From the NCBI GenBank assembly GCA_913031125.1, contig CAJWFK010000018.1, positions 1 to 54,087 on the forward strand: DNA of 54,087 nt, written 5' to 3'. The position numbers and the translations under genes were made by a program. Of the stretch, positions 18,501 through 26,636 are shown piece after piece. This DNA is from an uncultured Woeseia sp. (lineage in GTDB: Bacteria > Pseudomonadota > Gammaproteobacteria > Steroidobacterales > Woeseiaceae). The notes under the pieces were generated by a model that searched no databases, was not told the DNA's origin, and saw only the letters and a program-made list of their open reading frames with translations. Position 1 is the stretch's first letter, and the number at the start of each line of letters is the position of its first letter.

Positions 18501-18923
18501 CCAACTGATGAGAATGACCCATTGGTTACTTTCGCTGATACCTTTGATACCGCTGGTTTCTTCCACTGGGTAGATCGGGAGGGACTCAAGCGTGGAGCTA
18601 TACAGGAAAAAGGTGGCCTGAGTGAACATTGGCAGACTGATTTGGATATTCGTATCCAACAGGAAATTCCCTGGTTCGGTGACCGCAATGCAATGGTCTA
18701 CATCGATCTTGAGAATTTGACCAATCTTCTCAGCGATAGTTCAGGGTCTAAGATGTATATAAACACCACGGATATTGCTGCTGCTGTTGGTACTGTAACG
18801 GCTGATATGGACGCCACTACCAACACTTATGTCTATCAAAGCTTTAGCGAGCCGACAATGTGGCCCGATGTTTGGGATTCCGTGTGGCGACTTCAGGTTG
18901 GCATCAGAGCTGATTTCTTCTGA
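15576..18923 (+). CDS. TonB-dependent receptor with N-terminal carboxypeptidase-regulatory-like domain
   Basis: An outer-membrane active transporter of 1115 residues. Order: signal peptide (about 1-35, ending ELVAQ), a carboxypeptidase-regulatory-like beta-sandwich (about 37-125, SSISGTVVQSDG), a TonB box (IEEIVVTAS, near 127-135), the plug domain (SFTIDGVRATDAF, NVVTKSGGNEFHAG) and a long beta-barrel ending in an aromatic WRLQVGIRADFF. This layout is shared with Oar-like and SusC-like receptors that take up large organic substrates rather than iron chelates. An AGGAGA ribosome site precedes the ATG. Sulfatase genes flank it on both sides, so a sulfated ligand is the natural guess. Confidence 0.93.
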   Translation: MKGLITRLGAGLTAFTLVAVLSTPTVFVTTELVAQEITSSISGTVVQSDGSAAAGVSATLTDTRDGRVSRTTADGSGSVNFRSVGAGGPYTLRISGGGYEDLVITELYTSLAGTSSFTVTLEAASAAIEEIVVTASQINTIVTAQGPSSTFSLETIDNMPSSQRKIRDIIRMDPRIVIASTGKGEGGNGNGISCAGGSSRTNSFTIDGVRATDAFGLNLSGNLARFSFPVPFDAVAGAAVEFAPISVEYGNFSGCNINVVTKSGGNEFHAGGFYLFNDNDMTGDEINGDPYDQGTFERKNWGVDVSGPIIKDKLFFYAAYEEFDTASVNIVGPADDASYPRNDTIFTTAELNNIRDILRNQYGRTVGDMVRNLPTMSERLLARFDWNISDQHRAELVYATVSEQTTIGDDIGTGRGEFAFSNNFYTRGTDSETYAFRLFSDWSDTFSTEFRWSTQEVIDKQNPLGGGEQQDAVPIPRIAIGCCGQFGGEFFGQQFVDGPGTFRSANRLATWKDQLKAKFDYQMGDHLITGGYELEVLDVFNLFIINATGTVFFDSIDSLAAGTAYEIRQGVSYTQNPSDAAAEYERSIHSLFLQDQWTVSDNLEVTFGVRYDWYASDDLPNQNPNYMTKYAGMTNEVGMDGLSVIQPRIGLTYRMPEETFGDTRMTVGFGVFSGNDPTVWFSNAYQNFGGALGVGSAQAACDASALNVLAGGSFSGIPACVADAGANQALNNAGAVNATDPNLDVPKVNRYSFGLDHIVSSDSSFLDGWNVKFDMIYSDMIDQIDFLDLSLHQTGTAPDGRPTYSQVNALAAGCNATFNGPRMGYSGVTDECWGGNQDVFMTNRPGDGGYTFTTSLQAAKAFDLGEWDVNVVAGYSYNESHIGNPGVSFTAAENFRAVATDDVGLVPIGRSLRNKPHNLVLSAQFSRAIFGDLNTSIGVFLNRQAGRDISAVFMGGPYAGAIGDTGGRARNLLYVPTDENDPLVTFADTFDTAGFFHWVDREGLKRGAIQEKGGLSEHWQTDLDIRIQQEIPWFGDRNAMVYIDLENLTNLLSDSSGSKMYINTTDIAAAVGTVTADMDATTNTYVYQSFSEPTMWPDVWDSVWRLQVGIRADFF

Positions 18924-18951
18924 TATATAGCAATCGGTTGTCAGAAGGTTG

Positions 18952-20475
18952 ATGAGTACAAAGAAAGGCGCCCCCTTTTGGGGGCGCCTTTTTTTCATTC
19001 TAAGTGGGTTGGTGCTATCGGCGGCAGTATCGGCTAGTGATCAACGAGCGCAGAGTGAGGAACGGCAAAATATTATTGTCGTTATGGCGGACGATCATGC
19101 GCAGTGGGCGCTTGGCGCCTATGGCCTTGAACAGATTGAAACGCCAAATATTGATTGGTTGGCTGAGCAAGGTATTTTGTTTGAAAATGCGATGTCATCA
19201 GCACCGGTTTGTTCACCGTCGAGGGCAAGTTTTTATACCGGCAAGCTGCCATCCCAGCACGGTGTCCATGATTTTCTTAGTGAGAACGCTGACTTTGATG
19301 CGAATTGGTTGGACGGCGAAAAATTATTGTCCGAACGGCTGGTGGAAGAGGGGTATCGGACAGCCCTATTTGGTAAATGGCATGCGACCACAAATAGTAA
19401 AATACCGCAACCAGGTTTCGACCGTTGGCTGAGCTATGATCCCTACAAAGCGGGTTGGGAGGCCCAGTACAACCATACTGGATCGGTGAGTTTCTCGAGC
19501 GATGGTGAGGAGCTTGATTTTCGTGGCACCCAATCGTGGTTTCTGACGACAGAGGCCATTAGATTTATAGATAAGCCCTCGCCAAAACCATTTTTCATTA
19601 GCCTCAATTTCACTGAACCGCACTTTCCATTTAAAGGTTTGCCTGAAAGACTGGCAGACCGGTATCGTGCCGTTGCTAATGAAATAGTAAAGGCTGGTGG
19701 TTTCTCGGATATTCTATCGCGGGGGCCGCATACCCGAACGCCAGATGATCACATCGAGCAACTAGCACAGTATCTTGCAGCCGTGAACTTGATCGATGAT
19801 CAGGTAGGTCGGTTGCTAGATGCTCTTCAAGGGCGCGGTCTCCTTGATGAAACGCTTGTCGTTTATACGTCAGATCACGGGTTATTGGTTGGTCAGTACG
19901 GACTTTATGGAAAGACGAATGCAACAAATATACCGAATTTCTATGAAGAAACGATCCGGATTCCGTTGATTGTATTCGGACCAGATAAATCGATTCGTGG
20001 TATGCAGTCGCGTAGTGAGTTTGTAGATCTACTCGATTTGCATGTCACGATTATGGATTATGCAACCGCTGGGCGTATTTCCCATTCGACCTATGGGCCT
20101 GGGGATTCACTTCGACCCTTGCTGAATGGAGAAAGAGAAACCAATTGGCGTAGTGTGCAGAACGCTGAGCGCGGCAACGCTAGAATGATAACCGACGGTC
20201 GTTGGAAACTGGTCCGGATATATCAGCAGGATGCTAACAAGTTGCCGGTGGATAATTGGTATGATTTAAGTCATCCATTGGGTGAACGCCATAGTATCGA
20301 TTGGGTACCTGAGCAAGTTCGCGACCGGCTCACGACTCAGCTGGAAAGTTTTTTCAAAAAATACGAAACTCCAGAACACACTGGTCGTCGTATATGGGAA
20401 CAACCGCCGCCCAACCAACGGATGGTTGACGACTTTGTATGTGGATTCATGGGTTGTACAGATCCTAATCGCTAG
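18952..20475 (+). CDS. secreted sulfatase with terminator hairpin in its signal-peptide codons
   Basis: A second type I sulfatase of 507 residues. The metal site is VVMADDHAQWALGAYG, the formylglycine motif is CSPSRASFYTGK, and FGKWHAT and TSDHG follow. The ATG at 18952 has an AGAAGG ribosome site a few bases upstream and begins a proper Sec signal peptide: a basic MSTKK start, then LFFILSGLVLSAAVSA. Residues 5-15 are coded by a perfect intrinsic terminator. Read-through from the TonB receptor, 28 bp upstream, is therefore needed unless an unseen internal promoter exists. It differs clearly from the sulfatase at 13.8-15.2 kb and is nearer to choline-sulfatase or iduronate-sulfatase-like groups. 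Its end overlaps the opposing nucleotidase gene by 11 bp. Confidence 0.9.
   Translation: MSTKKGAPFWGRLFFILSGLVLSAAVSASDQRAQSEERQNIIVVMADDHAQWALGAYGLEQIETPNIDWLAEQGILFENAMSSAPVCSPSRASFYTGKLPSQHGVHDFLSENADFDANWLDGEKLLSERLVEEGYRTALFGKWHATTNSKIPQPGFDRWLSYDPYKAGWEAQYNHTGSVSFSSDGEELDFRGTQSWFLTTEAIRFIDKPSPKPFFISLNFTEPHFPFKGLPERLADRYRAVANEIVKAGGFSDILSRGPHTRTPDDHIEQLAQYLAAVNLIDDQVGRLLDALQGRGLLDETLVVYTSDHGLLVGQYGLYGKTNATNIPNFYEETIRIPLIVFGPDKSIRGMQSRSEFVDLLDLHVTIMDYATAGRISHSTYGPGDSLRPLLNGERETNWRSVQNAERGNARMITDGRWKLVRIYQQDANKLPVDNWYDLSHPLGERHSIDWVPEQVRDRLTTQLESFFKKYETPEHTGRRIWEQPPPNQRMVDDFVCGFMGCTDPNR
18964..18995 (+). terminator. strong intrinsic terminator inside the start of the sulfatase gene
   Basis: A perfect GC-rich stem (GGCGCCCCC at 18967-18975 with GGGGGCGCC at 18980-18988, loop TTTT), extended by three A-T pairs, is followed by seven Ts (18989-18995). 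It is a textbook terminator 41 bp after the receptor stop. It also lies 12 bases inside the next gene, coding signal-peptide residues 5-15 of the sulfatase, so termination and expression of that gene are linked. Confidence 0.9.
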
Positions 20476-22036
20476 GCTTGATATCACGCTGGCGTCCTGA
20501 TGCTGGCATGCTAATCACACCATATTTTCTGAAATATTCGATGGTGAGCTCACCAAGTGGTTTGCTTTTGCGTAGCAGGCGCGCCTCGAGAAACTCATCA
20601 TAATGATCGCCGCCGCGGGCGATAATTTCAGGAACAGCGACCGAAAATATTTCTTCATCATTCACTGGTTTGCCATTATGCGAGAGAGAAACTAGTCGGC
20701 TGCGCTCAGGTCGGGAAGTGTCATAAGTGACCTCAAGTCCGGAAACTTGCATTAACCCTCTTAGCAGCGTAAATGATTGTTCCATTATCTGTTTTAACTG
20801 AGTTCCGGTGACTTCGACAACGACAATGGGATCCACAAATGGGTTTGTATCCAGGATATCGGCAATCTCAACATCACCCTGCGGGATGTCTTTACGGATT
20901 GTTCCCGGGTGTATTAAACCGATATCGGCTCCAGTCATTTCTAAGGCGATATCGGCGAGCAGGTTACCGAGGTCAGCCTCGTCAAAGTAGCGCCGGTTGA
21001 ACCGTTTTTTCGTTTGACCTACCACCTCAGTAATTTCCGGGTGAGCCGCCCGATAAGTGGCGTTTTTACTTTCAATAACCGGGTCCGGCTCTAGCACATC
21101 GGCATTGACTGGAATTAACTTCCCATCGTACGTTTTAATCTTCTTGGTATCTCCATCCAAAGTTAACTGCAAGTATCCGAGGTAGGTTGCCTGGCCGAAA
21201 GTTTGCATTATTAGGGTACCGGTCTCCGGTTGAACGACGGGTGTCCAAGTGCCAGCGTCGGCATGTCCGCCGAATAGCACGTCAATGGCCGTGACAGCAC
21301 CGGCTAAAGCTATATCTTTCTCAATGTCCCGCGCTAATCGCGGATCAATTTCCGCATCAGTTTGCATCGGAGCGGTATGACCCTGGTGGGTTAACAGGAC
21401 AATCAGGTCAACGTCTTCCCTTAATTCGTCGACAGAACGCTGAACCCGCTCTCTAGGGTCTACAACGTCTAGTTCATCGATATGCATAGGAGCTACAGCT
21501 GAACTTGCCGCATCCTGTCCCAGAATCCCAATAACTCCAATTCGTATTCCACCACGCTCTATAATGGTGTGGCGTTGAGCGAACGGGTGCTGGGTGCCCT
21601 TGTAATCAAGATTGGCGCCAAGCACTGGAAATGGCACGCGATTTTTCTGCCACTCTAGGATTGCTTCACCATAGTCGAATTCATGATTGCCAATGGCCAT
21701 GGCGTCGTAGCCCATAGTTATCATGAATTCAAACATTAATGCTCCATCAGTTAGCCTTGATAGGGCTCCGGTGAATATGTCGCCTGAGTCAAAAAGGAAT
21801 ACGTTTGGTTCTTCCCGGCGTATCTTTTTTATGAGGGTAGTTAACTCAGCAATACCGCCAATATGTTCCATATCATCCCGCCACCAGGCAGGAACTGGCT
21901 CATAGGCACTTTCGATATCATTAGTGAAAAGTAGCGTTACTACTATGTCTTTCGCTTGGTCCTGCTTATTAGCACACCCTGTAATACAGAGCATAATAAA
22001 AGTCGTTAACAGTAGTTTAGATAGGGAATTAAACAT
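20465..22036 (-). CDS. lipoprotein 5'-nucleotidase / cyclic phosphodiesterase family
   Basis: A periplasm-facing lipoprotein with an N-terminal metallophosphoesterase domain and a C-terminal 5'-nucleotidase domain. I take the ATG at 22036, eight bases inside the LysR gene, because it gives a signal peptide with lipobox ITGC (C21); the longer reading from 22105 would bury it. Metal motifs are FDSGD (82-86), GNHEFDYG (116-123) and LLTHQGH. The usual D-x-H at the first site reads TNDIES (E42 for His), and the usual G-H-x-H reads GGHADAG. Family members release nucleosides and phosphate from nucleotides or cleave cyclic nucleotides. It may feed the NupC-type nucleoside transporter at 29.4 kb. Confidence 0.82.
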   Translation of the reverse strand: MFNSLSKLLLTTFIMLCITGCANKQDQAKDIVVTLLFTNDIESAYEPVPAWWRDDMEHIGGIAELTTLIKKIRREEPNVFLFDSGDIFTGALSRLTDGALMFEFMITMGYDAMAIGNHEFDYGEAILEWQKNRVPFPVLGANLDYKGTQHPFAQRHTIIERGGIRIGVIGILGQDAASSAVAPMHIDELDVVDPRERVQRSVDELREDVDLIVLLTHQGHTAPMQTDAEIDPRLARDIEKDIALAGAVTAIDVLFGGHADAGTWTPVVQPETGTLIMQTFGQATYLGYLQLTLDGDTKKIKTYDGKLIPVNADVLEPDPVIESKNATYRAAHPEITEVVGQTKKRFNRRYFDEADLGNLLADIALEMTGADIGLIHPGTIRKDIPQGDVEIADILDTNPFVDPIVVVEVTGTQLKQIMEQSFTLLRGLMQVSGLEVTYDTSRPERSRLVSLSHNGKPVNDEEIFSVAVPEIIARGGDHYDEFLEARLLRKSKPLGELTIEYFRKYGVISMPASGRQRDIKPSD

Positions 22037-22952
22037 TAGGAGTTTCCTGCTCGAAAATTTCATAACAAATCTGCCGCAGCCATTGATTAGTGGAGTCCTT
22101 ATCATAACGTCGGTGCCAGAAAAGATAATAGTCTACGGGTTTTGTATCTATTGGAAGATCAATAATCGCAAGCGGGTACTGCTTGGCAAGTTCCTTGCAG
22201 GCTCTGCGCTGTAGGGTAAGAATCAAATCGGACCCAAGTAAAGCATCGGCGACTTGCATGAAGTACGGCACCGAGAGACTCACTGAGCGTTTATGCCCGA
22301 AGGAGTTCAATATTTCATCGACGGGACCGATAGCGGTGCCGAGCGGAGAGACCATCATATGTTTAGCCTTAAGATATCTTTTCAGGGTAAGCCTTTTACC
22401 TACGATGGGATGTTTTTTTCGGCATAGAACAACGAACTCGTCTTCAAACAGTCGGCGCTGTTTTAAATGCCCAGGCACATGCCAATTCAGAGTTATTACC
22501 AGATCGATAATTCCGGATGCTAGCTGTTTCGCGGCGTAATCCCGCTCGAGTACCCTGAAAATAATTCTGGACTTTGGTGATTCGTCTCCTATGCGTTTAA
22601 CCAGCGAGGGTAATAATATATGTTGGATTTCATCGGTTGTAGATATAACGAAGTCCCTTTGAATCTGTGCCGGATCAAACTCTATTTCCCCGCTTATGGT
22701 TTCAAAAGTCTCAATCAATTGTGCGATTTGAGGAGATATTGCGAGTGCTTTACTGGTTGGAGCCATGCCTCTTCCGCTTCTTACAAAAAGTTCATCACCG
22801 AAATAAGTTCTAAGATTCTTGAGTTGCTTGCTGACACTGGACTGGGTAAGGCCGAGTGTTTCTGCTGCAGCCGTTATACTTCCGTTTGACAGAATGGCGT
22901 TGAAAATCAATAGTTCCTGTGTGCGGATATTCCAATTATGCCGTTTATTCAT
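22029..22952 (-). CDS. LysR-family transcriptional regulator
   Basis: A 307-residue LysR regulator. The N-terminal winged helix-turn-helix is GSITAAAETLGLTQSSVSKQLKNLR (about 24-48, seen in two parts), followed by a type 2 periplasmic-binding-like effector domain (about 90-300). It is divergent from the FAD oxidoreductase operon with 72 bp between the two starts, the usual LysR layout, so it probably controls that operon and itself. Its last bases overlap the start of the lipoprotein nucleotidase by 8 bp, so that gene may share its transcript. The effector is unknown; a substrate or intermediate of the 23-28 kb operon is likely. Confidence 0.9.
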   Translation of the reverse strand: MNKRHNWNIRTQELLIFNAILSNGSITAAAETLGLTQSSVSKQLKNLRTYFGDELFVRSGRGMAPTSKALAISPQIAQLIETFETISGEIEFDPAQIQRDFVISTTDEIQHILLPSLVKRIGDESPKSRIIFRVLERDYAAKQLASGIIDLVITLNWHVPGHLKQRRLFEDEFVVLCRKKHPIVGKRLTLKRYLKAKHMMVSPLGTAIGPVDEILNSFGHKRSVSLSVPYFMQVADALLGSDLILTLQRRACKELAKQYPLAIIDLPIDTKPVDYYLFWHRRYDKDSTNQWLRQICYEIFEQETPNV

Positions 22953-23024
22953 AGTCTGTATTCATTATCCGCCATTGTAGAATAGTGAGCAAGCTCGTAG
23001 ATTTAAACTTCAGGAGGCTCAATT
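22953..23024. promoter_or_regulatory. divergent promoter region between LysR gene and catabolic operon
   Basis: This 72 bp must hold the LysR operator and both promoters. AGGAGG at 23012-23017 is the ribosome site of the FAD oxidoreductase. GAGC/GCTC (22987-22990 and 22993-22996) is a short inverted repeat that could be part of a LysR site, but it is too short to be sure. Confidence 0.45.
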
Positions 23025-24368
23025 ATGAAAGTTTTAGACAAAAACGTGCCAGTTGTTGCAACTTCCGACGTTGTGGTGGTTGGTGGCGGGTCAGCGGGGG
23101 TATCTGCTGCAGTGTCTGCAGCTCGCAACGGTTGTTCTGTAACCTTAGTTGAGAGATATCACCATCTTGGTGGAATGGCGTCTGGCGGTATGGTTTTAGT
23201 TCTGGACGACATGGTTAATGGGCAAGAGATCACAGTCTCTGGAATCGTTAGTGAATTTATTGAACGGATGGAAAAAGAGGGCATGGCCGTGACGCCCCCA
23301 CCAGAAGACCGAAAAACCAGCGATGAAATGTACCGGAAATGGGTACGCTGGGGTGTCCACGATTTTCATCAGGCAAAAAAACCCCAACCGATAGTTTATG
23401 CGACAGCGTTCGATCCGGATTCTTGGAAACGTACTTCACTCGATCTGATTCGGGAAAATAATGTGAATTTGCGTCTACATAGTTGGTTCAGCGAGACAAT
23501 TGTTGAGGATGGGCTGGCTAAAGGAGTTATTTGCCAGACTAAGCTTGGCCCACAGGCAATTATGGGAGATGTAGTGATTGATACTACTGGAGATCTTGAT
23601 GTTGCTTGTTCTGCTGGTGCGGATTTTATGCAGGGGCAGTACATTGTTACCACCGTATTTCGGTTAGCCAATGTCGATACGGAAGAGGCGACTCGCTTTG
23701 AATATGAGGAGCCGGAGACATTTGCCAAAATCAATCGTGAAGCACGACGGATTATTGGCGGTGCGTGGGAGCAATGGTGGCTAAAAACGCCGATTCCCGG
23801 GGTTGTCTGGTGCAATTGTCCTCATATGCCTGGTTATGACGGCATTACGGTAGACGACTTAGTTGCTGCGGAGTATGAGGGGCGGGAACGTATGATGGGG
23901 CTTTATGACTATGTTCGTGAGCATATGCCTGGTTTTGAAAAAGCTAAGATGCTTGGTGCTGCTGAGCAAGTAGGTGTGCGCACGACACGCATGCTCAAGG
24001 GTGAATATGTCGTTACCAAAGACGATATCGTTAATCGTCGTTATTTTGCTGATACGGTTTGTCGAGGCCGAGATTATTACACGCCCTACCGGGCATTAAT
24101 CCCTATTGGCATCGACCAGTTGATTGTCGCCGGGCGCCATTATTCAGCAGAGCCGGAGGCTCAGAAACGCTCTCGAGAGATACCGCCTTGCATGGCGCAA
24201 GGTGAGGCCGCAGGTGTCGCAGCTGCCCTTGCATTGCAGGGAGATCAGATGATTCGTGCAGTCGATTACCGAGAAGTACAACGAAAAATGCGGGCGCAGG
24301 GTGCGGATCCTGGCGATGTGCCATCGGCCAATGCAACTGAAACTGAAGGTTTTGCACAAAGCGCTTAA
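23025..24368 (+). CDS. FAD-dependent oxidoreductase (FAD_oxidored family)
   Basis: A flavoprotein of 447 residues. The N-terminal Rossmann fold has VVVVGGGSAGVSAA (GGGSAG at 20-25) and the ribose-binding E43 in LVERYHHLGG. The GGMASGGMVLVLDDM segment and the C-terminal PPCMAQGEAAGVAAALAL, which closes over the flavin, match the FAD_oxidored group (PF12831 type), related to fumarate-reductase and thiazole-synthesis flavoproteins. It has a strong AGGAGG ribosome site and starts the operon divergent from the LysR gene. With CoA-transferase, crotonase and ferredoxin downstream, it probably oxidises or reduces an organic acid early in a CoA-dependent pathway. Confidence 0.85.
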   Translation: MKVLDKNVPVVATSDVVVVGGGSAGVSAAVSAARNGCSVTLVERYHHLGGMASGGMVLVLDDMVNGQEITVSGIVSEFIERMEKEGMAVTPPPEDRKTSDEMYRKWVRWGVHDFHQAKKPQPIVYATAFDPDSWKRTSLDLIRENNVNLRLHSWFSETIVEDGLAKGVICQTKLGPQAIMGDVVIDTTGDLDVACSAGADFMQGQYIVTTVFRLANVDTEEATRFEYEEPETFAKINREARRIIGGAWEQWWLKTPIPGVVWCNCPHMPGYDGITVDDLVAAEYEGRERMMGLYDYVREHMPGFEKAKMLGAAEQVGVRTTRMLKGEYVVTKDDIVNRRYFADTVCRGRDYYTPYRALIPIGIDQLIVAGRHYSAEPEAQKRSREIPPCMAQGEAAGVAAALALQGDQMIRAVDYREVQRKMRAQGADPGDVPSANATETEGFAQSA

Positions 24369-24388
24369 ATTCTGGAGCACATAAAGAC

Positions 24389-25561
24389 ATGAAGGATACA
24401 AATACCTTGCCACTTGCAGGCGTGCGCGTAGTGGATTTTACTCAGGTCATGATGGGGCCATCTGCTACGCAGATGCTAGCTGATTTCGGGGCGGATGTGA
24501 TCAAGATAGAAAACCCAAAAGGTGGCGACCTTATGCGAACTGCGTTAGGAGCGACTGATGAGGCAGGCTTAAATAATCCGATGTTTTGCAGTTTAAATCG
24601 GAATAAACGCTCTCTTGCACTCAACCTGCGGGAGGAAGATAACAAGGAGATTGTTTACAGATTAATTCGAAGTGCTGATGTAGTAGTCAGCAATTTTAGA
24701 GCAGGTGTCATGGACCGTATTGGCTTTGGTTATGAAAAAGTAAAAGAGATTAATCCGAAGATAATTTATGCGTCCGGGAGTGGTTATGGGCCCAAGGGTC
24801 CCTATGCACATAAAGGCGGTCAAGATGTTCTGGCCCAGGCAATGAGCGGGGTAATGATGCGTCGTGCGGACCCGTCATTACCAATATCAATCTATCCGAC
24901 AGCTCTTTGTGACTACACTGCCGGCATGCACTTGGTGCAAGCGATACTTGCAGCACTAATTGGCGTGACAAAGACAGGAAAAGGGCAGCGGGTTGAAGTA
25001 TCTCTTTATAGTTCGATGATCGCGATGCAGATGCAGGAGGCGGCGTGTCATTGGCATGATGGTAAGGAGATAAATTGGGCTGAAATGCCGTTGAGCGGGG
25101 TATTTGAGACGGCGGATGGAGCATTGGTGATGGTTGGCGCGTTCAAGATAAACCCATTGCAGGATATCTGTGGGGTATTGCAAATTGAGGATTTATCTGT
25201 CGAATACCCTGATTTTCAATCGCAGCGTTCGGCCAAACCATATCTGCAGGAAAGATTCAGGAATGAATTTATCAAACAAACGACGCAGTATTGGATAGAA
25301 GGGCTTGAGAGCGCGGATATCCTGTGCGCGCCGGTGAACAATTTAGCGACTGCACTGGAAGATGAGCAAACTAAAGTCAATGAGTTGGTTATAGAATTCG
25401 AACATCCGGTCAATGGACCGATGAAAGTCGTCGGATGCCCAATACAATTTTCTGCTGATGATTGTGGGTTGAGATTGGCACCGCCAAAACTTGGTCAGCA
25501 CAATGACGAAATTCTTGCAGAATTGGGATTGGGAGCATCAGCAGAAGGGGCTTGCTTATGA
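24389..25561 (+). CDS. family III CoA-transferase (CaiB/BaiF)
   Basis: Transfers CoA between carboxylic acids through an enzyme-bound acyl anhydride. The 390-residue sequence has the family start GVRVVDFTQVMMGP and ADFGADVIKIENPKGGDLMR, the SNFRAGVMDRIG segment and, in CDYTAGMH, D175 at the position of the catalytic aspartate (D169 in formyl-CoA transferase). The C-terminal VNNLATALEDEQ stretch is also typical. It follows the flavoprotein by 20 bp and overlaps the crotonase by an ATGA junction. It probably activates the acid that the crotonase then processes; the acid is unknown. Confidence 0.92.
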   Translation: MKDTNTLPLAGVRVVDFTQVMMGPSATQMLADFGADVIKIENPKGGDLMRTALGATDEAGLNNPMFCSLNRNKRSLALNLREEDNKEIVYRLIRSADVVVSNFRAGVMDRIGFGYEKVKEINPKIIYASGSGYGPKGPYAHKGGQDVLAQAMSGVMMRRADPSLPISIYPTALCDYTAGMHLVQAILAALIGVTKTGKGQRVEVSLYSSMIAMQMQEAACHWHDGKEINWAEMPLSGVFETADGALVMVGAFKINPLQDICGVLQIEDLSVEYPDFQSQRSAKPYLQERFRNEFIKQTTQYWIEGLESADILCAPVNNLATALEDEQTKVNELVIEFEHPVNGPMKVVGCPIQFSADDCGLRLAPPKLGQHNDEILAELGLGASAEGACL

Positions 25562-26337
25562 CTGTTGAGTACAGCGTCCAGGAAAAAGTTGCGCGGGTCA
25601 CTATTAATCGTATGGATAGGATGAATGCAGTTGATGAGGAAACTGCTGACCGGCTAGAGGAAATTTGGCAGGTTGTGGAATCAGACCCTGAAATTCGAGT
25701 GGTCATACTAACCGGAAGAGGCGATAAGGCATTTAGTTCGGGGGCCGATATGAAAGCCTCGGCAGATGCGAAGTCCGGTGTCGCATATTGGGCGGAAGCT
25801 AGGCCCGGTGGCTTCGGTGGTCTTGCGCTGAGGAAGTCACTGAAAGTACCTGTCATTGGCAGAGTTAACGGACTGGCGGTGGGTGGTGGTTTTGAGATGG
25901 TATTGGGTTGCGATATCGTTATTGCGGCAGACCATGCGACGTTTGGGTTTCCTGAGCCTAAAGTTGGCCGGATGCCGTTAGATGGCGGGATGATACTGTT
26001 GCCCAGGTTAATTCCACAGAAGGTAGCGATGGGAATGTTATTGACGGGAAAACGGATTTCTGCACAGGACGCAGAACGCTATGGACTAGTAAACCAAGTC
26101 GTCGATGCTGCGGATTTAGACGATGCGGTCAATAGATGGGTACATCAGATACTTGAATGTGCGCCCTTGTCTGTTAAAGCTATTAAAGAATCAGTCAAGG
26201 CAACCAGTCACTTATCGCTTGGTGAAGCCCATGCGATGAGACTCCCGGTACTGATGGATGCACTGCAGTCGGAAGATGCCGATGAGGGCCCATTGGCTTT
26301 TCGCGAAAAACGCCAGCCGGTATGGAAAGGTAAGTGA
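25558..26337 (+). CDS. enoyl-CoA hydratase/isomerase (crotonase) family
   Basis: A 259-residue crotonase. Oxyanion-hole regions are SSGADMKA and NGLAVGGGFEMVLGCD. Both hydratase glutamates are kept: the Glu in GGGFE and that in GFPEPKVG, which correspond to E144 and E164 of rat enoyl-CoA hydratase, so water addition is plausible. The ATG at 25558 forms an ATGA overlap with the CoA-transferase stop; a TTG two codons earlier is less likely. It acts on the CoA ester made by that transferase. No acyl-CoA dehydrogenase or thiolase lies nearby, so this is not a plain beta-oxidation operon. Confidence 0.9.
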   Translation: MTVEYSVQEKVARVTINRMDRMNAVDEETADRLEEIWQVVESDPEIRVVILTGRGDKAFSSGADMKASADAKSGVAYWAEARPGGFGGLALRKSLKVPVIGRVNGLAVGGGFEMVLGCDIVIAADHATFGFPEPKVGRMPLDGGMILLPRLIPQKVAMGMLLTGKRISAQDAERYGLVNQVVDAADLDDAVNRWVHQILECAPLSVKAIKESVKATSHLSLGEAHAMRLPVLMDALQSEDADEGPLAFREKRQPVWKGK

Positions 26338-26362
26338 GTGTAATGCATTCACATATCCGCAA

Positions 26363-26611
26363 ATGACGTTTGTCATCATGTCACAATGTGTGGACATCAA
26401 GGATGGCCGATGTGTGGACGTGTGCCCGGTGGACTGCATCTATGAAGGGAGCACGATGTTTTATATTCATCCGGAAGAGTGCATAGCATGCGCTCTTTGT
26501 GAAACAGTTTGTCCGGTTGATGCGATTCGTCACATTGATGATGTGCCAGAACAAGAAAAAATGTATGTGGAAAAAAATGCAGCATTTTTTTCTGAAGGTA
26601 ACTCTTCATAA
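26363..26611 (+). CDS. 7Fe-type ferredoxin (FdxA-like), short C-terminus
   Basis: An 82-residue ferredoxin with eight cysteines at 9, 17, 21, 25, 40, 43, 46 and 50, the spacing of Azotobacter FdI/FdxA. That type binds one [3Fe-4S] and one [4Fe-4S] cluster. The non-ligand Cys at FdI position 11 is absent, which fits the 7Fe type. MTFVI at the ATG at 26363 matches the family start; the frame open from 26258 lies inside the crotonase gene. The C-terminal extension is shorter than in FdI (about 106). It probably carries electrons for the flavoprotein of the operon, or possibly for the P450s. Confidence 0.88.
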   Translation: MTFVIMSQCVDIKDGRCVDVCPVDCIYEGSTMFYIHPEECIACALCETVCPVDAIRHIDDVPEQEKMYVEKNAAFFSEGNSS

Positions 26612-26636
26612 TTCACATACTGCAGTTAAGGAAATA

